The notes: generated by a model not told the origin, from the sequence alone. DNA of 64,000 nucleotides from Legionella nagasakiensis (GCF_900639915.1 NZ_CAAAID010000010.1:43686-107685), one strand, 5' to 3'. Shown: positions 18,973 to 28,952, numbered from the stretch's first letter. Numbers and translations: made by a program.

Positions 18973-18994
18973 TTAACGAGGACTGACAATCGCA

Positions 18995-19792
18995 TTAATT
19001 GGGGTTTTGACAATAGTCACCCAATTGTTTCGGCACTGAAATAGCTAATAGTTGAGCAAAATGTTTGTAAAATCCAATGCGGTTTTCCAATTGCGCATTC
19101 ATTCCATAACCGCATTCAATGCCGCCATTAATAATATTCACCGTTTCACCAAACAAATCGTTTTTATAAGCGGCGGGATCGCCCATCATCACTTCATGCG
19201 CAGAAGGTTTAGGGGCTTGCGGTGTCATCCAAAACCAAATGGCAGTCTCCCAAGCTAAAACGGGATCCGTAGCCACCAAGCCAGGCTCTTGCAACAGTTT
19301 GCTGGCATTGCCATAAATCGCTTCACTGGCTTGGCCATAGTTATAATTCCAGGATAACTGCATAGCACCCCGACCATGATAAGTCTGACCAGCCACAGGT
19401 TTGTAGGCACTGCTGGGATCCGTATATTGGGTACAATGACCGCTTTCACAACCAACCTCCTGGGCAAAATATAATCCCCAAGCATAAGGTCCGCCCGGTG
19501 CAGTCGGCCACCCTCCGGTGGTTTCATGCGCCGCATTGGCTAAAAAAGCAACTAATTCTGATTTTATTTGTTCCTTGCTTCCTTGATTTAAAAAACCAGG
19601 GTATTTGGCTGCTGCCTGGACTAGCCCCTCATAAGTAAATACAGCATTTGCATTTGGAAAAAATGTCTTAAACGTTTGCTTACTAATAGGAAATTGTGCG
19701 CTATCCGCCGCGTGCAATAGATTAGGCATTAGCACGTTTATAATGATCGCAGCAGCGAGACTGAAACACCAAAATGTATTTTTTATAATCAT
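18995..19792 (-). CDS. Secreted glycoside hydrolase family 19 chitinase
   Basis: 265 residues with a signal peptide ending near HAA (residue ~28), then a GH19 catalytic domain. FLANAAHETTGGW holds the catalytic acid E90, a second acidic site lies in AQEVGCESGHC, and YHGRGAMQLSWNYNYG and NIINGGIECG are family hallmarks. The enzyme cleaves beta-1,4-GlcNAc polymers with inversion. There is no carbohydrate-binding module. Export by the Sec pathway and possibly type II secretion is inferred, since Legionella are known to export a chitinase that way. It lies between a broken regulator and the large effector-like gene. Confidence 0.9.
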   Translation of the reverse strand: MIIKNTFWCFSLAAAIIINVLMPNLLHAADSAQFPISKQTFKTFFPNANAVFTYEGLVQAAAKYPGFLNQGSKEQIKSELVAFLANAAHETTGGWPTAPGGPYAWGLYFAQEVGCESGHCTQYTDPSSAYKPVAGQTYHGRGAMQLSWNYNYGQASEAIYGNASKLLQEPGLVATDPVLAWETAIWFWMTPQAPKPSAHEVMMGDPAAYKNDLFGETVNIINGGIECGYGMNAQLENRIGFYKHFAQLLAISVPKQLGDYCQNPN

Positions 19793-19867
19793 TTAGTTTC
19801 TCAAATTGTCATGGTGATGATAAAAAAAGATTATACGCACAAATGCTTTTTAGGAAAATAGTTTCAC

Positions 19868-22800
19868 TTATAGTGGTTTATTTTTATCGCGTACTTTCGC
19901 TGCTTGTATATCAGTCGTATGTTTACCAACAGCATTTTTAAAAAATGTATATGTTTTTGCTGCTCTTTGTTCATCGATCTTATGTTCTTTGGTTAGATAA
20001 ACCCTGCCACGTTTTCCCAAATGTCGATGAGAAGCCAATGCCCCTAAAACATCGTTTGTTTCTTTTGTTTCTCCATAGTCAACCAGACCTCTTTGCTCCA
20101 ATGGTACATGACTCATGGCCCGTTCAATTCTATCTGCTTTCATGTTTTTTTGGATAGTATAAAAACGAACCCCTCTGCGTAACATTGTAATAGCATCTCT
20201 TACAGCTTTTATAACCGGGTCTTGTTGAAAGGTATTTAGCACCCCTCTTAAGGATTTTTGAATTTCATTAAGCTGTTCATCATTGGCTTGAGATATCTCT
20301 TTTTTCTTAGTTTCAATAAACTTGTTCATTTCGATATCATTATTGCCAAATTTATGAATTTCAATTTGATTTAAAAGTTGATAGCATGATTCTTTAGCAG
20401 CAGCAATAGTCTGAAGGGCCGCTTCATCCAGCTCTTCTTGGGTTAATTGTTGCTCCAGATAGGCAATGCGTTTTTCACATCGACGTACTCTTTGTACTTG
20501 AGTGCTTGTTTTACTAGCTACTAACTCTTCTAATTTATCCTTACGTCCAATAATATCCACCAAAGCTTGCTCAAAATCTTCGTTCGTGCGTAACATACCA
20601 AGATAAAAAGTGGTGTCAAAAAGCGCAGGATCTATTTGATAAAGATAAGGTTGTATATCTTGATAACATCGTAAGAACTCATGTTTTACTGCAATCGACT
20701 CAAATATCGATGGCGAAGAAGAAAAATCAAATAATTTGGGGTCATAATCCTGATATTCTTGATACAATGCTTCTAGTTTTTTAAAGCTTCCGACTTGATA
20801 ATGTCGTACATTTTCAAGTCTTACCTGCTGTAACTCGCTGAGTGCCCGGTACATTGCTCGTTCGTCAGAAACATTAGCCAGGTAACTGACATCAAATGTT
20901 TCAGGTAAATATGGATATAATTTAGCGTACCAGCCAACAAGTTCTCCTTTTATAACCATGGGTGATTCTTGATGCTCAAGCAAGCTATCTAACTCCATAA
21001 AATGGGTATTAATTTCTTCAAAATATTCAGGCGAAGAAAAAATACGTGCTTTTGTTCGCTGACGCTCTGAATCAGAAATTAGATATTGTAAGCGCTCTTG
21101 CTCCTTTCTGAAGCGATTTCTAGTTACTTCAGCACCTATTGCCATCCTCAAACGTTCATGTTCATTTTGAACCGGTAAATTTTGTATAAATGCTTCATAG
21201 AAATTGTTAAATTTTTCCGCTAGTTTTTCTGATAAAGCACCTGGTTTTAATCCAAGCTGATATTCACTGTCATCAGTGACTGTGAGTAATTTAGTCGCTA
21301 AGGCAACACTAAACTCTTGTGTCCTGTCTAAAATCAAATGACGGCTTTCTATGCCAATTTCCACAAGTATTTTATATAAATCGTCAATCAACCTCAGAAT
21401 GTTTTTTAAAGAACCAGGACCAAAAGATAAGTCACGCAAAACATTCATTAAGGCAGACATTCGGCCTTGAATGTCTTCTTCATCATAGATAAGGTCTGTA
21501 TTTGGAGAATTTATCTGCTGTAGTTTTCGGGAAACTTGATACAGTTTTTCCATGACTTTTTTGATATAAAATTCTTGAGCATTAGGAAAATTTCTTACAG
21601 AATCATGTGAGGCTTTAGCAGCAGAAGATACTGTCTCTAAAACAACCGGCCCTTCTGCATCACCGCTATGATAAAGTTGATATTTCTGTACATTTTCGAT
21701 TCTTATTTGCTGTAATTCATTCAAAGCATCATGCATGGCCTTTGAATCCGAAATACGGGCAATGTACTCTGGGCCAAAGGAATTATCTCCAGGTAAATAT
21801 TGATATAATTTGGCGTACCAAGCGACAAACACTTCCTTTCTATCCATCAGTGATTCTACGCTTTGCTCCTCCAGTAAATCATCTAAACCTAGAAAAATCT
21901 CATTAACGGCTTCAAAAGTTTCGGACAGAGAAAGCATGGCCTTTTCTGATGGAGCGGTGGTAGTGCCAGAAGAAGATAACTCTTTTGTAATAAACGCTTG
22001 TCGTTCTTCCCACAAAGCAATCATATCAAAGGGTTTTTCTGCCTCCGTAGCCTGTCTTTGGGTTGAAGATAAAGTGCATAAATGCCCTCCAATAATCGGG
22101 ATATCTTGCAAAGGAGTCAACAATTGTAAAGCGTCCCGAACAAGTGGATTCAACGCAGGATTTTCTGCTGCTGCCTTAAGATAGAGAAAGGCGTTATAAA
22201 ATTCTGGTGTTAGCATGTATGCCCTGGATAAGAGATATCCTGCCCTATTTCCCGTGCGAACAAGCCGCTCCTCATAAGAGAGCTTTGTTCTATAAATTCC
22301 ATAGCCTAAATAACGATCATCGTCATTCATGGAATCATCCATTTCTTCTAATACATCAAAAGATTCCAATTTGGCCAATCCTTGTCGTATGTAAAAAAAA
22401 GCATTAAAAAGCCTTTTATACATGGCAACTTCCTCAGGGTCCCGGTGCAATTCTTGATAAGGTAACTCTTGTGCAGAAAGATGCTCTAATATCCCTGGCT
22501 CAAGATTTTCTTTTAAGACGTCCTTAAGTGTTTTTTGGATAAAATCCTTAATTTTTTCTGACAAATTTAAAACCCTGATATGGGCCAAAATTGTATTGAG
22601 TTTTGGGGTGGTTTGCTCGATTGGAGCTGGTAGTTCTTGTTGAGCTTGTTGAGCCATTTTTTTACAAACAAAAACATCTTTTTCATAATGCTTTATATAT
22701 TTTTTAAGATGTCCCTCTACTGGTTCTAATATCATACTCTCTAAATCGGTTGTCCTTAAAGAATCAGAACTACTACTATGAGTTAGCACCTCTACGATGC

Positions 22801-24730
22801 GCTTATTTAATACTGGATTAAGATATTGAACATGCGTTTGAAATGCTTTATATAAATGACGCAATTTTTCTTTATCATCTTCATCCAAATTTCGAAGTTC
22901 TGGGTCGCTATCTGGAAACTTATTTTGGATGTATTCAAAAAAATCTAAAAGGCCTTCCTCGGCACTTTGCAACTTATATAATTCGATTAAAACAGTGATT
23001 CTTGTTTGTCGATAAAATTCAGCGGGTTTCCCTTTCTCAAGATCAAACTCATGTGTAACGAAAGGGGGAGCTGATTCATTCAACGGGGTTAATGTGTCTT
23101 GTACTCCATAAAGAAGTCTATCCCGATGCTCCAAGGAATGTTTTACAAGATTTACTTTAAGGAGCGCATCTGCTTTCGATCGCATCATGGCAATCATTAT
23201 AGATTTTTCACAACTTAATACTTGCTTAAATTGGTTTTCTCCCCAAACTTGTTTAAAATCAGAATTATAGAATCGTTGAAAAAAGTTACCTTTATTAATT
23301 TTAGTGAGAGCCTCGATAATTAGTTTATCCATCATTGGATGATGTATTGAAAAATAAGGGCGAATCAACCGGTATTCCTTGAGCAGTTGTTGTTTATCAT
23401 CCGAAGACAAATTCGCCAGGCTCCACCGATAACCTGCCTGAGAAAGCTTGCTGTAAGATTTTAATTTCATGAAAAAACGTTCTGCAGCTTTCTCGCTCTT
23501 CCTGTAATCAGCATATGCTTGTTGTGCATGAATTAAGCGCGCAATTTTACTTTCTCTTGCTGTCGTAACAAACTCGTCATCCCGTAAAGTGGTTAAGCCT
23601 GATGCTGGAGAGATCGCCTCACCAACATCCAACCTATCGGAACCAACCAGGCGCCTAACTAAGGCGACCGTTCCTTTGTTCATTTTTAATGCATAATGAT
23701 CAAGTACTCCAGCAACCCCTGCAATTTCATTTACTCTGGATGCTAATTGAAAATAATAGTGCTCCAAGTGCTTGAAGATAGGCTCAGAGATTAAACCAGA
23801 TTGTAAACCCATGTTTTCTTCAGCACCTTCTAATTCGGAGAGAAGCTGAGGCAATAACTCATGACGAATCTTATTAAGTATGACGACTGCTTCTAAATAA
23901 GCGTGTTTAGTTAATGGGGCCGCTGTATTCATTAAGTCAGTACTATGCTTGATTAACAACACCATTATTTTTAGATAGCTTGGAATTAATGTTAATAGAT
24001 TGCCTTTTTCTGCTACATCAACAAAATAACTTGTGAGTTTTAAAGCTCTTTCATTCATCCTGCGTTGATAATCCTCTGATGTAATGGTTTCTATCGGTTC
24101 GACAACCATCAGCGCCTGTAGTTGTGCAAAATATTGAGGGAGTTGAATTAACAGATGCCCTAAAAATTCCGTACCTTGATGCGGTTTAGCTTTTTCATCA
24201 GGAAGAGCATGAATCAATGATACGAAGATACGGCCTGCCGCAGTACTATTTGAATCATTGGCTACTAATTTTAAACTTTGCACGATTGGATCTAATCTTA
24301 GTAAAATTTGGCTTAACTGAGGTTCAATAAGCACCTTCATTTCAATGGAACTATGGTTAATTTGCCGCATCGCAAGATATATGCCATCAACTGTGCCAAC
24401 ACATGCTTGAATAATATTTTTATAAAAAGCCAAATCAGAATCTGTATCCTGAAGATTTATCTTTTCCAGTTTACTCAGAGAATTTTTTACATAAAAAATT
24501 GCATTAAGGAGCTTTTTTAACGTAACAACACGAGAAGGCTCATCTGCCAAAATCCGATATTCGAATTCAGCATCAATGCTTGTACCGAAATAATGACTTA
24601 ATTCTTCAGAAAAAATCCGTCTATTTTGCAAAGAAGTAATAATGTTTCTATGAATTTTATCTAATGCACTTGATAATTTTGCTTGTTTTAAATAAGCCAA
24701 ATAAACTTCTATAGCACTTTTAATAGTCAT
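19868..24730 (-). CDS. Large repeat-built helical protein, candidate Dot/Icm effector
   Basis: About 1620 residues from ATG 24730 (MTIKSAIEVYLAYLKQ); an in-frame ATG at 24820 would add 30 residues but neither has a strong ribosome site. No signal peptide or membrane segment; almost entirely alpha-helical. Two internal duplications are visible. DPEEVAMYKRLFNAFFYIRQ (around 22365-22450) repeats DEPSRVVTLKKLLNAIFYVK (around 24463-24550). WYAKLYPYLP...LSELQQVRLENV (around 20800-20945) repeats WYAKLYQYLP...LNELQQIRIENV (around 21680-21830). The C-terminus is short, polar and Lys-rich. Size, composition and setting fit large Legionella effectors of the SidH/SdhA type, but I do not recognise a specific orthologue. 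Confidence 0.65.
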   Translation of the reverse strand: MTIKSAIEVYLAYLKQAKLSSALDKIHRNIITSLQNRRIFSEELSHYFGTSIDAEFEYRILADEPSRVVTLKKLLNAIFYVKNSLSKLEKINLQDTDSDLAFYKNIIQACVGTVDGIYLAMRQINHSSIEMKVLIEPQLSQILLRLDPIVQSLKLVANDSNSTAAGRIFVSLIHALPDEKAKPHQGTEFLGHLLIQLPQYFAQLQALMVVEPIETITSEDYQRRMNERALKLTSYFVDVAEKGNLLTLIPSYLKIMVLLIKHSTDLMNTAAPLTKHAYLEAVVILNKIRHELLPQLLSELEGAEENMGLQSGLISEPIFKHLEHYYFQLASRVNEIAGVAGVLDHYALKMNKGTVALVRRLVGSDRLDVGEAISPASGLTTLRDDEFVTTARESKIARLIHAQQAYADYRKSEKAAERFFMKLKSYSKLSQAGYRWSLANLSSDDKQQLLKEYRLIRPYFSIHHPMMDKLIIEALTKINKGNFFQRFYNSDFKQVWGENQFKQVLSCEKSIMIAMMRSKADALLKVNLVKHSLEHRDRLLYGVQDTLTPLNESAPPFVTHEFDLEKGKPAEFYRQTRITVLIELYKLQSAEEGLLDFFEYIQNKFPDSDPELRNLDEDDKEKLRHLYKAFQTHVQYLNPVLNKRIVEVLTHSSSSDSLRTTDLESMILEPVEGHLKKYIKHYEKDVFVCKKMAQQAQQELPAPIEQTTPKLNTILAHIRVLNLSEKIKDFIQKTLKDVLKENLEPGILEHLSAQELPYQELHRDPEEVAMYKRLFNAFFYIRQGLAKLESFDVLEEMDDSMNDDDRYLGYGIYRTKLSYEERLVRTGNRAGYLLSRAYMLTPEFYNAFLYLKAAAENPALNPLVRDALQLLTPLQDIPIIGGHLCTLSSTQRQATEAEKPFDMIALWEERQAFITKELSSSGTTTAPSEKAMLSLSETFEAVNEIFLGLDDLLEEQSVESLMDRKEVFVAWYAKLYQYLPGDNSFGPEYIARISDSKAMHDALNELQQIRIENVQKYQLYHSGDAEGPVVLETVSSAAKASHDSVRNFPNAQEFYIKKVMEKLYQVSRKLQQINSPNTDLIYDEEDIQGRMSALMNVLRDLSFGPGSLKNILRLIDDLYKILVEIGIESRHLILDRTQEFSVALATKLLTVTDDSEYQLGLKPGALSEKLAEKFNNFYEAFIQNLPVQNEHERLRMAIGAEVTRNRFRKEQERLQYLISDSERQRTKARIFSSPEYFEEINTHFMELDSLLEHQESPMVIKGELVGWYAKLYPYLPETFDVSYLANVSDERAMYRALSELQQVRLENVRHYQVGSFKKLEALYQEYQDYDPKLFDFSSSPSIFESIAVKHEFLRCYQDIQPYLYQIDPALFDTTFYLGMLRTNEDFEQALVDIIGRKDKLEELVASKTSTQVQRVRRCEKRIAYLEQQLTQEELDEAALQTIAAAKESCYQLLNQIEIHKFGNNDIEMNKFIETKKKEISQANDEQLNEIQKSLRGVLNTFQQDPVIKAVRDAITMLRRGVRFYTIQKNMKADRIERAMSHVPLEQRGLVDYGETKETNDVLGALASHRHLGKRGRVYLTKEHKIDEQRAAKTYTFFKNAVGKHTTDIQAAKVRDKNKPL
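19906..19983. repeat. 78-bp direct repeat, copy 1 (inside the large effector-like gene)
   Basis: These 78 bases are identical, in the same orientation, to 25562-25639. Here they encode residues near the C-terminus (HKIDEQRAAKTYTFFKNAVGKHTTDI). The identity ends sharply at both sides (T versus G before, G versus T after). Confidence 0.95.
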
Positions 24731-24968
24731 GCCGGTCTGAATTTTCACGTCTATATCTGTATTATAAAAAAACAAATTGGTTTTGTATATAACAAAAATC
24801 CCGGTTGTGCGATAACCCATCAGGACTTAAGAAAAAATTTAAATTCTCAGTCAAAGAACAGGTGGATATAAGAAAAATCTTAATCATCTAATAGCGAAAG
24901 GATCATTTGAATTTTGGATTTTGTTATTTATTTTTTGTAGATTATTAGATTGAGTATGGATTAAGCCA

Positions 24969-25561
24969 TTGTCCCGCCCAAAGAAGCCATTTAGCCGACT
25001 GGATTCTTGCCAATATTTATTGAGCAACCAGGTTAATTACACCCTAACGAACTATTCTGCTCATGTTTCTGAAGTGAGTCATGATTTGGTTAGGTTATAC
25101 TTAGACCGCGACCGCTTAACGGCCAGCGGAGTATGGTCGCATGTAAAAGATGATATAGTTGTGAATGATGATGGTTATGTCATATTTTGGTAATGCACAT
25201 CAGGTGATATGAGGAATTGGGCTAGTCAATTCGACTAAAAGGTATGCCTGAACATTTAGCGATGAAAATGTTTTCTGTTGCTGTTTCTTCCAACAGGACA
25301 GATTATGTCGTGACTAACGACCATTCTCAGCACTGCACTGATGATACAAAGAAAATTTGTGCCATCAGATGGTTTGTTGAGCAATTTCATCGCGAAATAA
25401 AACAGCTTACCGGAATTGATAAATGCCAATGTAGAAAGCAACGAATACAGCGAAACCACATTGCATCCGCTATTCATGTTTGGGTTAGTTTGAAAAAATT
25501 GGCATACAAAACAGGCCAAACTGTTTATTAGGTCAAGAAAAATTTGCTCAAAAATTATCTG
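24969..25561 (+). pseudogene. Degenerate DDE transposase (IS4/IS701-like), internally deleted
   Basis: The N-terminal piece (24969-25193) reads SRLDSCQYLLSNQVNYTLTNYSAHVSEVSHDLV..WSHVKDDIVVNDDGYVIF, typical of a transposase N-terminus. It breaks where FDDTVLDK should follow and resumes in another frame with GNAHQVI-stop-GIGLV, then the C-terminal catalytic part from 25244 (RTDYVVTNDHSQHCTDDTKKI...IRWFVEQFHREIKQLTGIDKCQCRKQRIQRNHIA). TVY is followed by TAG at about 25529-25531 where family members continue with Gln-Leu-Lys. Several deletions remove the first two catalytic acids, so it is inactive. The 3' end runs directly into the 78-bp repeat. Confidence 0.85.
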
Positions 25562-25639
25562 GTATATCAGTCGTATGTTTACCAACAGCATTTTTAAAAA
25601 ATGTATATGTTTTTGCTGCTCTTTGTTCATCGATCTTAT
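25562..25639. repeat. 78-bp direct repeat, copy 2 (orphan copy of the effector gene 3' part)
   Basis: Perfect copy of 19906-19983, 5.66 kb away in the same orientation. Here it is not part of a long frame: it starts where the transposase remnant ends and lies 29 bases before the 3' end of the Bcr/CflA transporter gene. It probably records a duplication or recombination event that involved the insertion sequence. Confidence 0.95.
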
Positions 25640-25668
25640 TTTAATAAATAGAACTCTGCTTTCGCAAA

Positions 25669-26856
25669 TCAAGCTCTTTTTTCCTGCCTTGACAATGTGA
25701 AGTAGGTAAATACGGATAGTCCCCAAATGCATATCGCATAGATTGCGAGAGGCAATAGTCTGGACAAATTAAGATTTGTGAGAATGAAAGACAAAAGCGC
25801 ACCAGCTGCATAGACACTTGCGCCAATAATGGCATTACCAGCCCCTACGATGTTTTTAACAGATCCCATGGCTCCTGCATTTGCATTTGGAGAGATGATT
25901 CCCGCCGATAAAGTATAAAAAGACATAGGGAGTAACACCGTCATGATCGACAGAGGATAAATCCAGGCAAACCCAGTCAATAAAAAAGCAGCAATTGTGT
26001 TTAAGCCAATCCCGACCATCAATGCATGATCAATTCCAAAACGACGACTCAGTTTCCGACTGATGAATGCGCCCAAAATGTAGGTAGTGACAGTCGCAAG
26101 GGATAAATACCCATAGACATTGGCTGCCAAATGCAAATGTTGGATGAAAATATAAGGCGTTGCTGCATAATAGCCTAACATCCCACCAGTCACTAAATTA
26201 TAAGGCATTAAATACCCCCAAAAGGTTCGATTTAAAAAAACGGATTTGTACTGCAAAATGGCTTGTTTGACGGTGAGATGTTTATTCAAGTAACGATTTT
26301 TTTCCTCCACTTCTCGATAAAAAATAAACAACAATAAGAAGCTATAGACGAGTAATACAAAAAAGATGCTGCGCCAACCCAATGTTGTTAACAAATGACC
26401 TCCAATAATGGGCGAAATAGCAGGCATGATATTGGTCAAAATCGTCGCCGTGGCAATGATCCCAGCCAATTCGCTTTTCTCATAATAATCCAGTAATAAA
26501 GCCCGGCCGAGCACAGGAATACATCCTGCCCCAATGGCTTCAATAATACGTCCTGAAATAAACACCTCAATATTCGGTGAAATCATAGCAATCACCACGC
26601 CAATGCAATTGATTGTCAAAGCATGAATTAAAATTTTTTTCCGGCCATAACGTTCAGACAAAGAACCCCAAAACAGTTGTGCTGCCGCAAATCCGAATAA
26701 AAATAGCGAAATGGACAATTTCAGATTTGTGTCTGAAGTATTGAAATACTGGCTTAAATAAGGCAATGCGGGTAAATAAATATTGACGGAAACCCAAGCA
26801 TAAACAAATAACGCGATGACTAGTGAGACAAAAGCAGTGCCAGGTGTTTTAATCAT
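25669..26856 (-). CDS. Bcr/CflA-family multidrug MFS transporter
   Basis: 395 residues and 12 membrane segments. MFS motif A is GSLSERYGRKKIL (between TM2 and TM3); the antiporter motif is seen in ATILTNIMPAISPIIGGHLL. YLPALPYLSQYFNTSDTNLKLSISLFLFGFAAAQL is the Bcr/CflA N-terminal signature. The family exports bicyclomycin, chloramphenicol or sulfonamides by drug/proton antiport. Its 3' end is only 29 bases from the orphan repeat copy, but the reading frame looks complete. Confidence 0.9.
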   Translation of the reverse strand: MIKTPGTAFVSLVIALFVYAWVSVNIYLPALPYLSQYFNTSDTNLKLSISLFLFGFAAAQLFWGSLSERYGRKKILIHALTINCIGVVIAMISPNIEVFISGRIIEAIGAGCIPVLGRALLLDYYEKSELAGIIATATILTNIMPAISPIIGGHLLTTLGWRSIFFVLLVYSFLLLFIFYREVEEKNRYLNKHLTVKQAILQYKSVFLNRTFWGYLMPYNLVTGGMLGYYAATPYIFIQHLHLAANVYGYLSLATVTTYILGAFISRKLSRRFGIDHALMVGIGLNTIAAFLLTGFAWIYPLSIMTVLLPMSFYTLSAGIISPNANAGAMGSVKNIVGAGNAIIGASVYAAGALLSFILTNLNLSRLLPLAIYAICIWGLSVFTYFTLSRQEKRA

Positions 26857-27168
26857 TTCTTATTCAACATAATTTGTTTGTTCTATTCTGATATCCGCCG
26901 AGAAACTTTTCAATCACTTCTATGTGGCCTTTAGAATCATATCTTATAAACATTTTTTTCTTTTATATCTCTTTATGCTACCTTGAACCGGTTAAACGGA
27001 TAAATCAATGAAGATAAAAATTAAAAACAGGAGTGCATTTTTTAAGACCCTGATCATTGCAACAAACCAGTACATGACTAAATAGCAACTCATTAACGAG
27101 GAAATCAAATCCCCCATTTTATTCTATTTAGATGTGAGGATTTTGATACATTGATCACTGTTTGCTTC
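26857..27168. other. Non-coding interval between the MFS gene and the choloylglycine-hydrolase remnant
   Basis: AT-rich stretch of about 310 bases with stops in all frames. The right end of this interval is probably decayed choloylglycine-hydrolase coding sequence, because the recognisable remnant ends at 27169 and its protein should continue leftwards, but I cannot see conserved residues here. A 25-codon frame at 27008-27085 on the plus strand has no family support. The left end must hold the promoter of the leftward MFS gene; I cannot define it. Confidence 0.5.
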
Positions 27169-27352
27169 TCACGAAAACCAATGGTCATCTAATCCAGATA
27201 ATTGCAATAGCACATCAAACTCTAACGTTCGGCCATTCATATAAGAATTATCCTTCGCTTTCAACTGCAATCCAGTACAGGCATACAGGGCACCGGTCAT
27301 TAATGAACCGATAAGCATCGGTGTACATAGAAATACTGCATTTTTTATTCAT
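27169..27352 (-). pseudogene. Choloylglycine hydrolase / penicillin V acylase family, N-terminal remnant
   Basis: Reading leftwards from ATG 27352, the first frame stops early, but shifting one base within the A-run after MNKK gives AVFLCTPMLIGSLMTGALYACTGLQLKAKDNSYMNGRTLEFDV. This is a signal peptide ending ALYA, the N-terminal nucleophile Cys and the T-x-x-x-x-x-x-G-x-x-x-x-x-R-T-x-E-[FW] start of the Ntn-hydrolase fold. Only about 25 mature residues fit the family (normally over 300) before the frame ends at 27169. Both a frameshift and a large 3' loss are present, so the gene is dead. Intact relatives cleave conjugated bile salts or acyl-homoserine lactones. Confidence 0.75.
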
Positions 27353-27378
27353 TGTATTCTACCCCTTCTTTCTTAAGA

Positions 27379-28752
27379 TCAAAGGGTTTTAAGAAAAGCA
27401 GTAAGGTCTTGTTTTTCTTGAGTATTCAATTGAAGTTCCAGCACGATATTAAAAAACTCCACCGTATCGGCAAGCGTCAAAAGACGGCCATCATGCAAAT
27501 AAGGTGGGGAATCTTTAATCCCTCTTAAAGGAAATGTCTTGATGGGGCCATCGGCCGACGCTTTCCTGCCATTAATCATCTGCGGCTTAAAGAAACGTTC
27601 CGTTTTCAGATTATGCATTAAATTATCGGTATAGTATGGAGGCACATGACAGGTAGAACATTTTCCTTTACCAAAAAATACTTCCTGTCCACGCAATTCC
27701 GCCGGAGTCGCCTTTGCTGGATCCAGTTTTCCTTCCCAGTTTAATTTAGGGGCTGGTGGAAAATCCAACAATTCCTGAAACTCTGCCATGAAATGGACTT
27801 GGCTTCCACGCTCTAAAATGTTCACTCCTTTTTTGGTGGCTATCACTGGATCGCCATCAAAATAGGCAGCGCGCTGCTCAAACTCAGTAAAATCTTCTAC
27901 CGTTTTTAAAGCACGCTGCGATCCAAACAATCGTTGAATATTTACACCACGCAAACTGGGTGTATCGATACGATGGCGGAATTCCTGGGGCCGAATATCC
28001 CCGACTAAATGGGTAGCCGCGTTCGTATGGCCATTGGCATGGCAGTCAAAACAAGCCACCCCACGGCTTGGTGTTTTTGTACGTCGATCATCTGTCTGGT
28101 TAAATTGCTGCTGTGGAAATGGCGTGACTAATAATCGCAAACCTTCCAATTGCTTTGGATTAAGAATGCCGTTGAACAATTCAAAATAATTTTCAATGGT
28201 AACCACTTTGCCCTTCGAAACATCCCCCAAATCAGGGCGAGTGGTCAGAAAAATAGGCGCAGGATAAGGCGGCAAAAAATGATCGGGTAAATCAAAATCC
28301 AAATCAAAACGGGTTAAATCACGATGCTCTTGCTGATTAAGCTCATCGATGACAAATTGCGGAAAAAGCATACCTCCTTCAGCATGATTCGGATGAGGTA
28401 AAGGCAAAAATCCCTTAGGAAACAATCCTTTTTCCTTAATGTCCTCCGACGACATGTTAGACAGCTGTTCCCAAGTCACTCCTTCTGGAAGCTTGACACG
28501 AACACCTTCCTGGATAGGTTTTCCACTTGACATTTTTGTATCTTGGGAAGGTTTGTTACTTAAATCATAGCGCTGTTTGAGTAAATCTTGCTGTCTATCA
28601 TTAATGGCTTTTTTCTCTGCCATCATTTTATTCATGGTAGTTTTAAAATCCTCTTTCATCACCACAGGAGAATAACTCGATGGAGGGGCATCAGCCTGGG
28701 CAGAGAAGCTGATAACAGCCACTGCCATTGAAAACATTGCCTTCTTAAGCAT
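27379..28752 (-). CDS. Di-haem cytochrome c peroxidase/MauG-like periplasmic protein
   Basis: 457 residues from ATG 28752, giving a standard signal peptide (MLKKAMFSMAVAVISFSAQA); ATG 28764 is an alternative. Two covalent haem sites are visible, CFDCH near the middle and CSTCH in the C-terminal third, with FPLRGIKDSPPYLHDGRLLTLADTVEFFN, the typical C-terminal segment of bacterial di-haem peroxidases. A ~100-residue Lys/Met-rich region lies between the signal and the first domain. Likely role is peroxide reduction or electron transfer in the periplasm. It is read in the same direction as the choloylglycine-hydrolase remnant that follows. Confidence 0.85.
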   Translation of the reverse strand: MLKKAMFSMAVAVISFSAQADAPPSSYSPVVMKEDFKTTMNKMMAEKKAINDRQQDLLKQRYDLSNKPSQDTKMSSGKPIQEGVRVKLPEGVTWEQLSNMSSEDIKEKGLFPKGFLPLPHPNHAEGGMLFPQFVIDELNQQEHRDLTRFDLDFDLPDHFLPPYPAPIFLTTRPDLGDVSKGKVVTIENYFELFNGILNPKQLEGLRLLVTPFPQQQFNQTDDRRTKTPSRGVACFDCHANGHTNAATHLVGDIRPQEFRHRIDTPSLRGVNIQRLFGSQRALKTVEDFTEFEQRAAYFDGDPVIATKKGVNILERGSQVHFMAEFQELLDFPPAPKLNWEGKLDPAKATPAELRGQEVFFGKGKCSTCHVPPYYTDNLMHNLKTERFFKPQMINGRKASADGPIKTFPLRGIKDSPPYLHDGRLLTLADTVEFFNIVLELQLNTQEKQDLTAFLKTL

Positions 28753-28952
28753 AAGAAAATCCATTTAAATGTTTATTCAATAGAATAAAATAGACCTGTT
28801 CATATTTCAAGAATGCTCATTAACACTGAAGTGGAAGATTATTTTTTATTGAGTTATCTCAATTGACTCACCGATCTCTTTAGATTTCTTTTTTTAACCA
28901 AACCAACCTAACACTCTCAATAGTTTTTATTTAACTTTCAATTAAACAGATA

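Noticed and set aside
25256-25732. 158-codon minus-strand frame
   Set aside because: It is the antisense of the transposase remnant and repeat copy; no homology pattern or ribosome site.
27008-27085. 25-codon plus-strand frame
   Set aside because: Short, no conserved motif, and only a generic upstream sequence.
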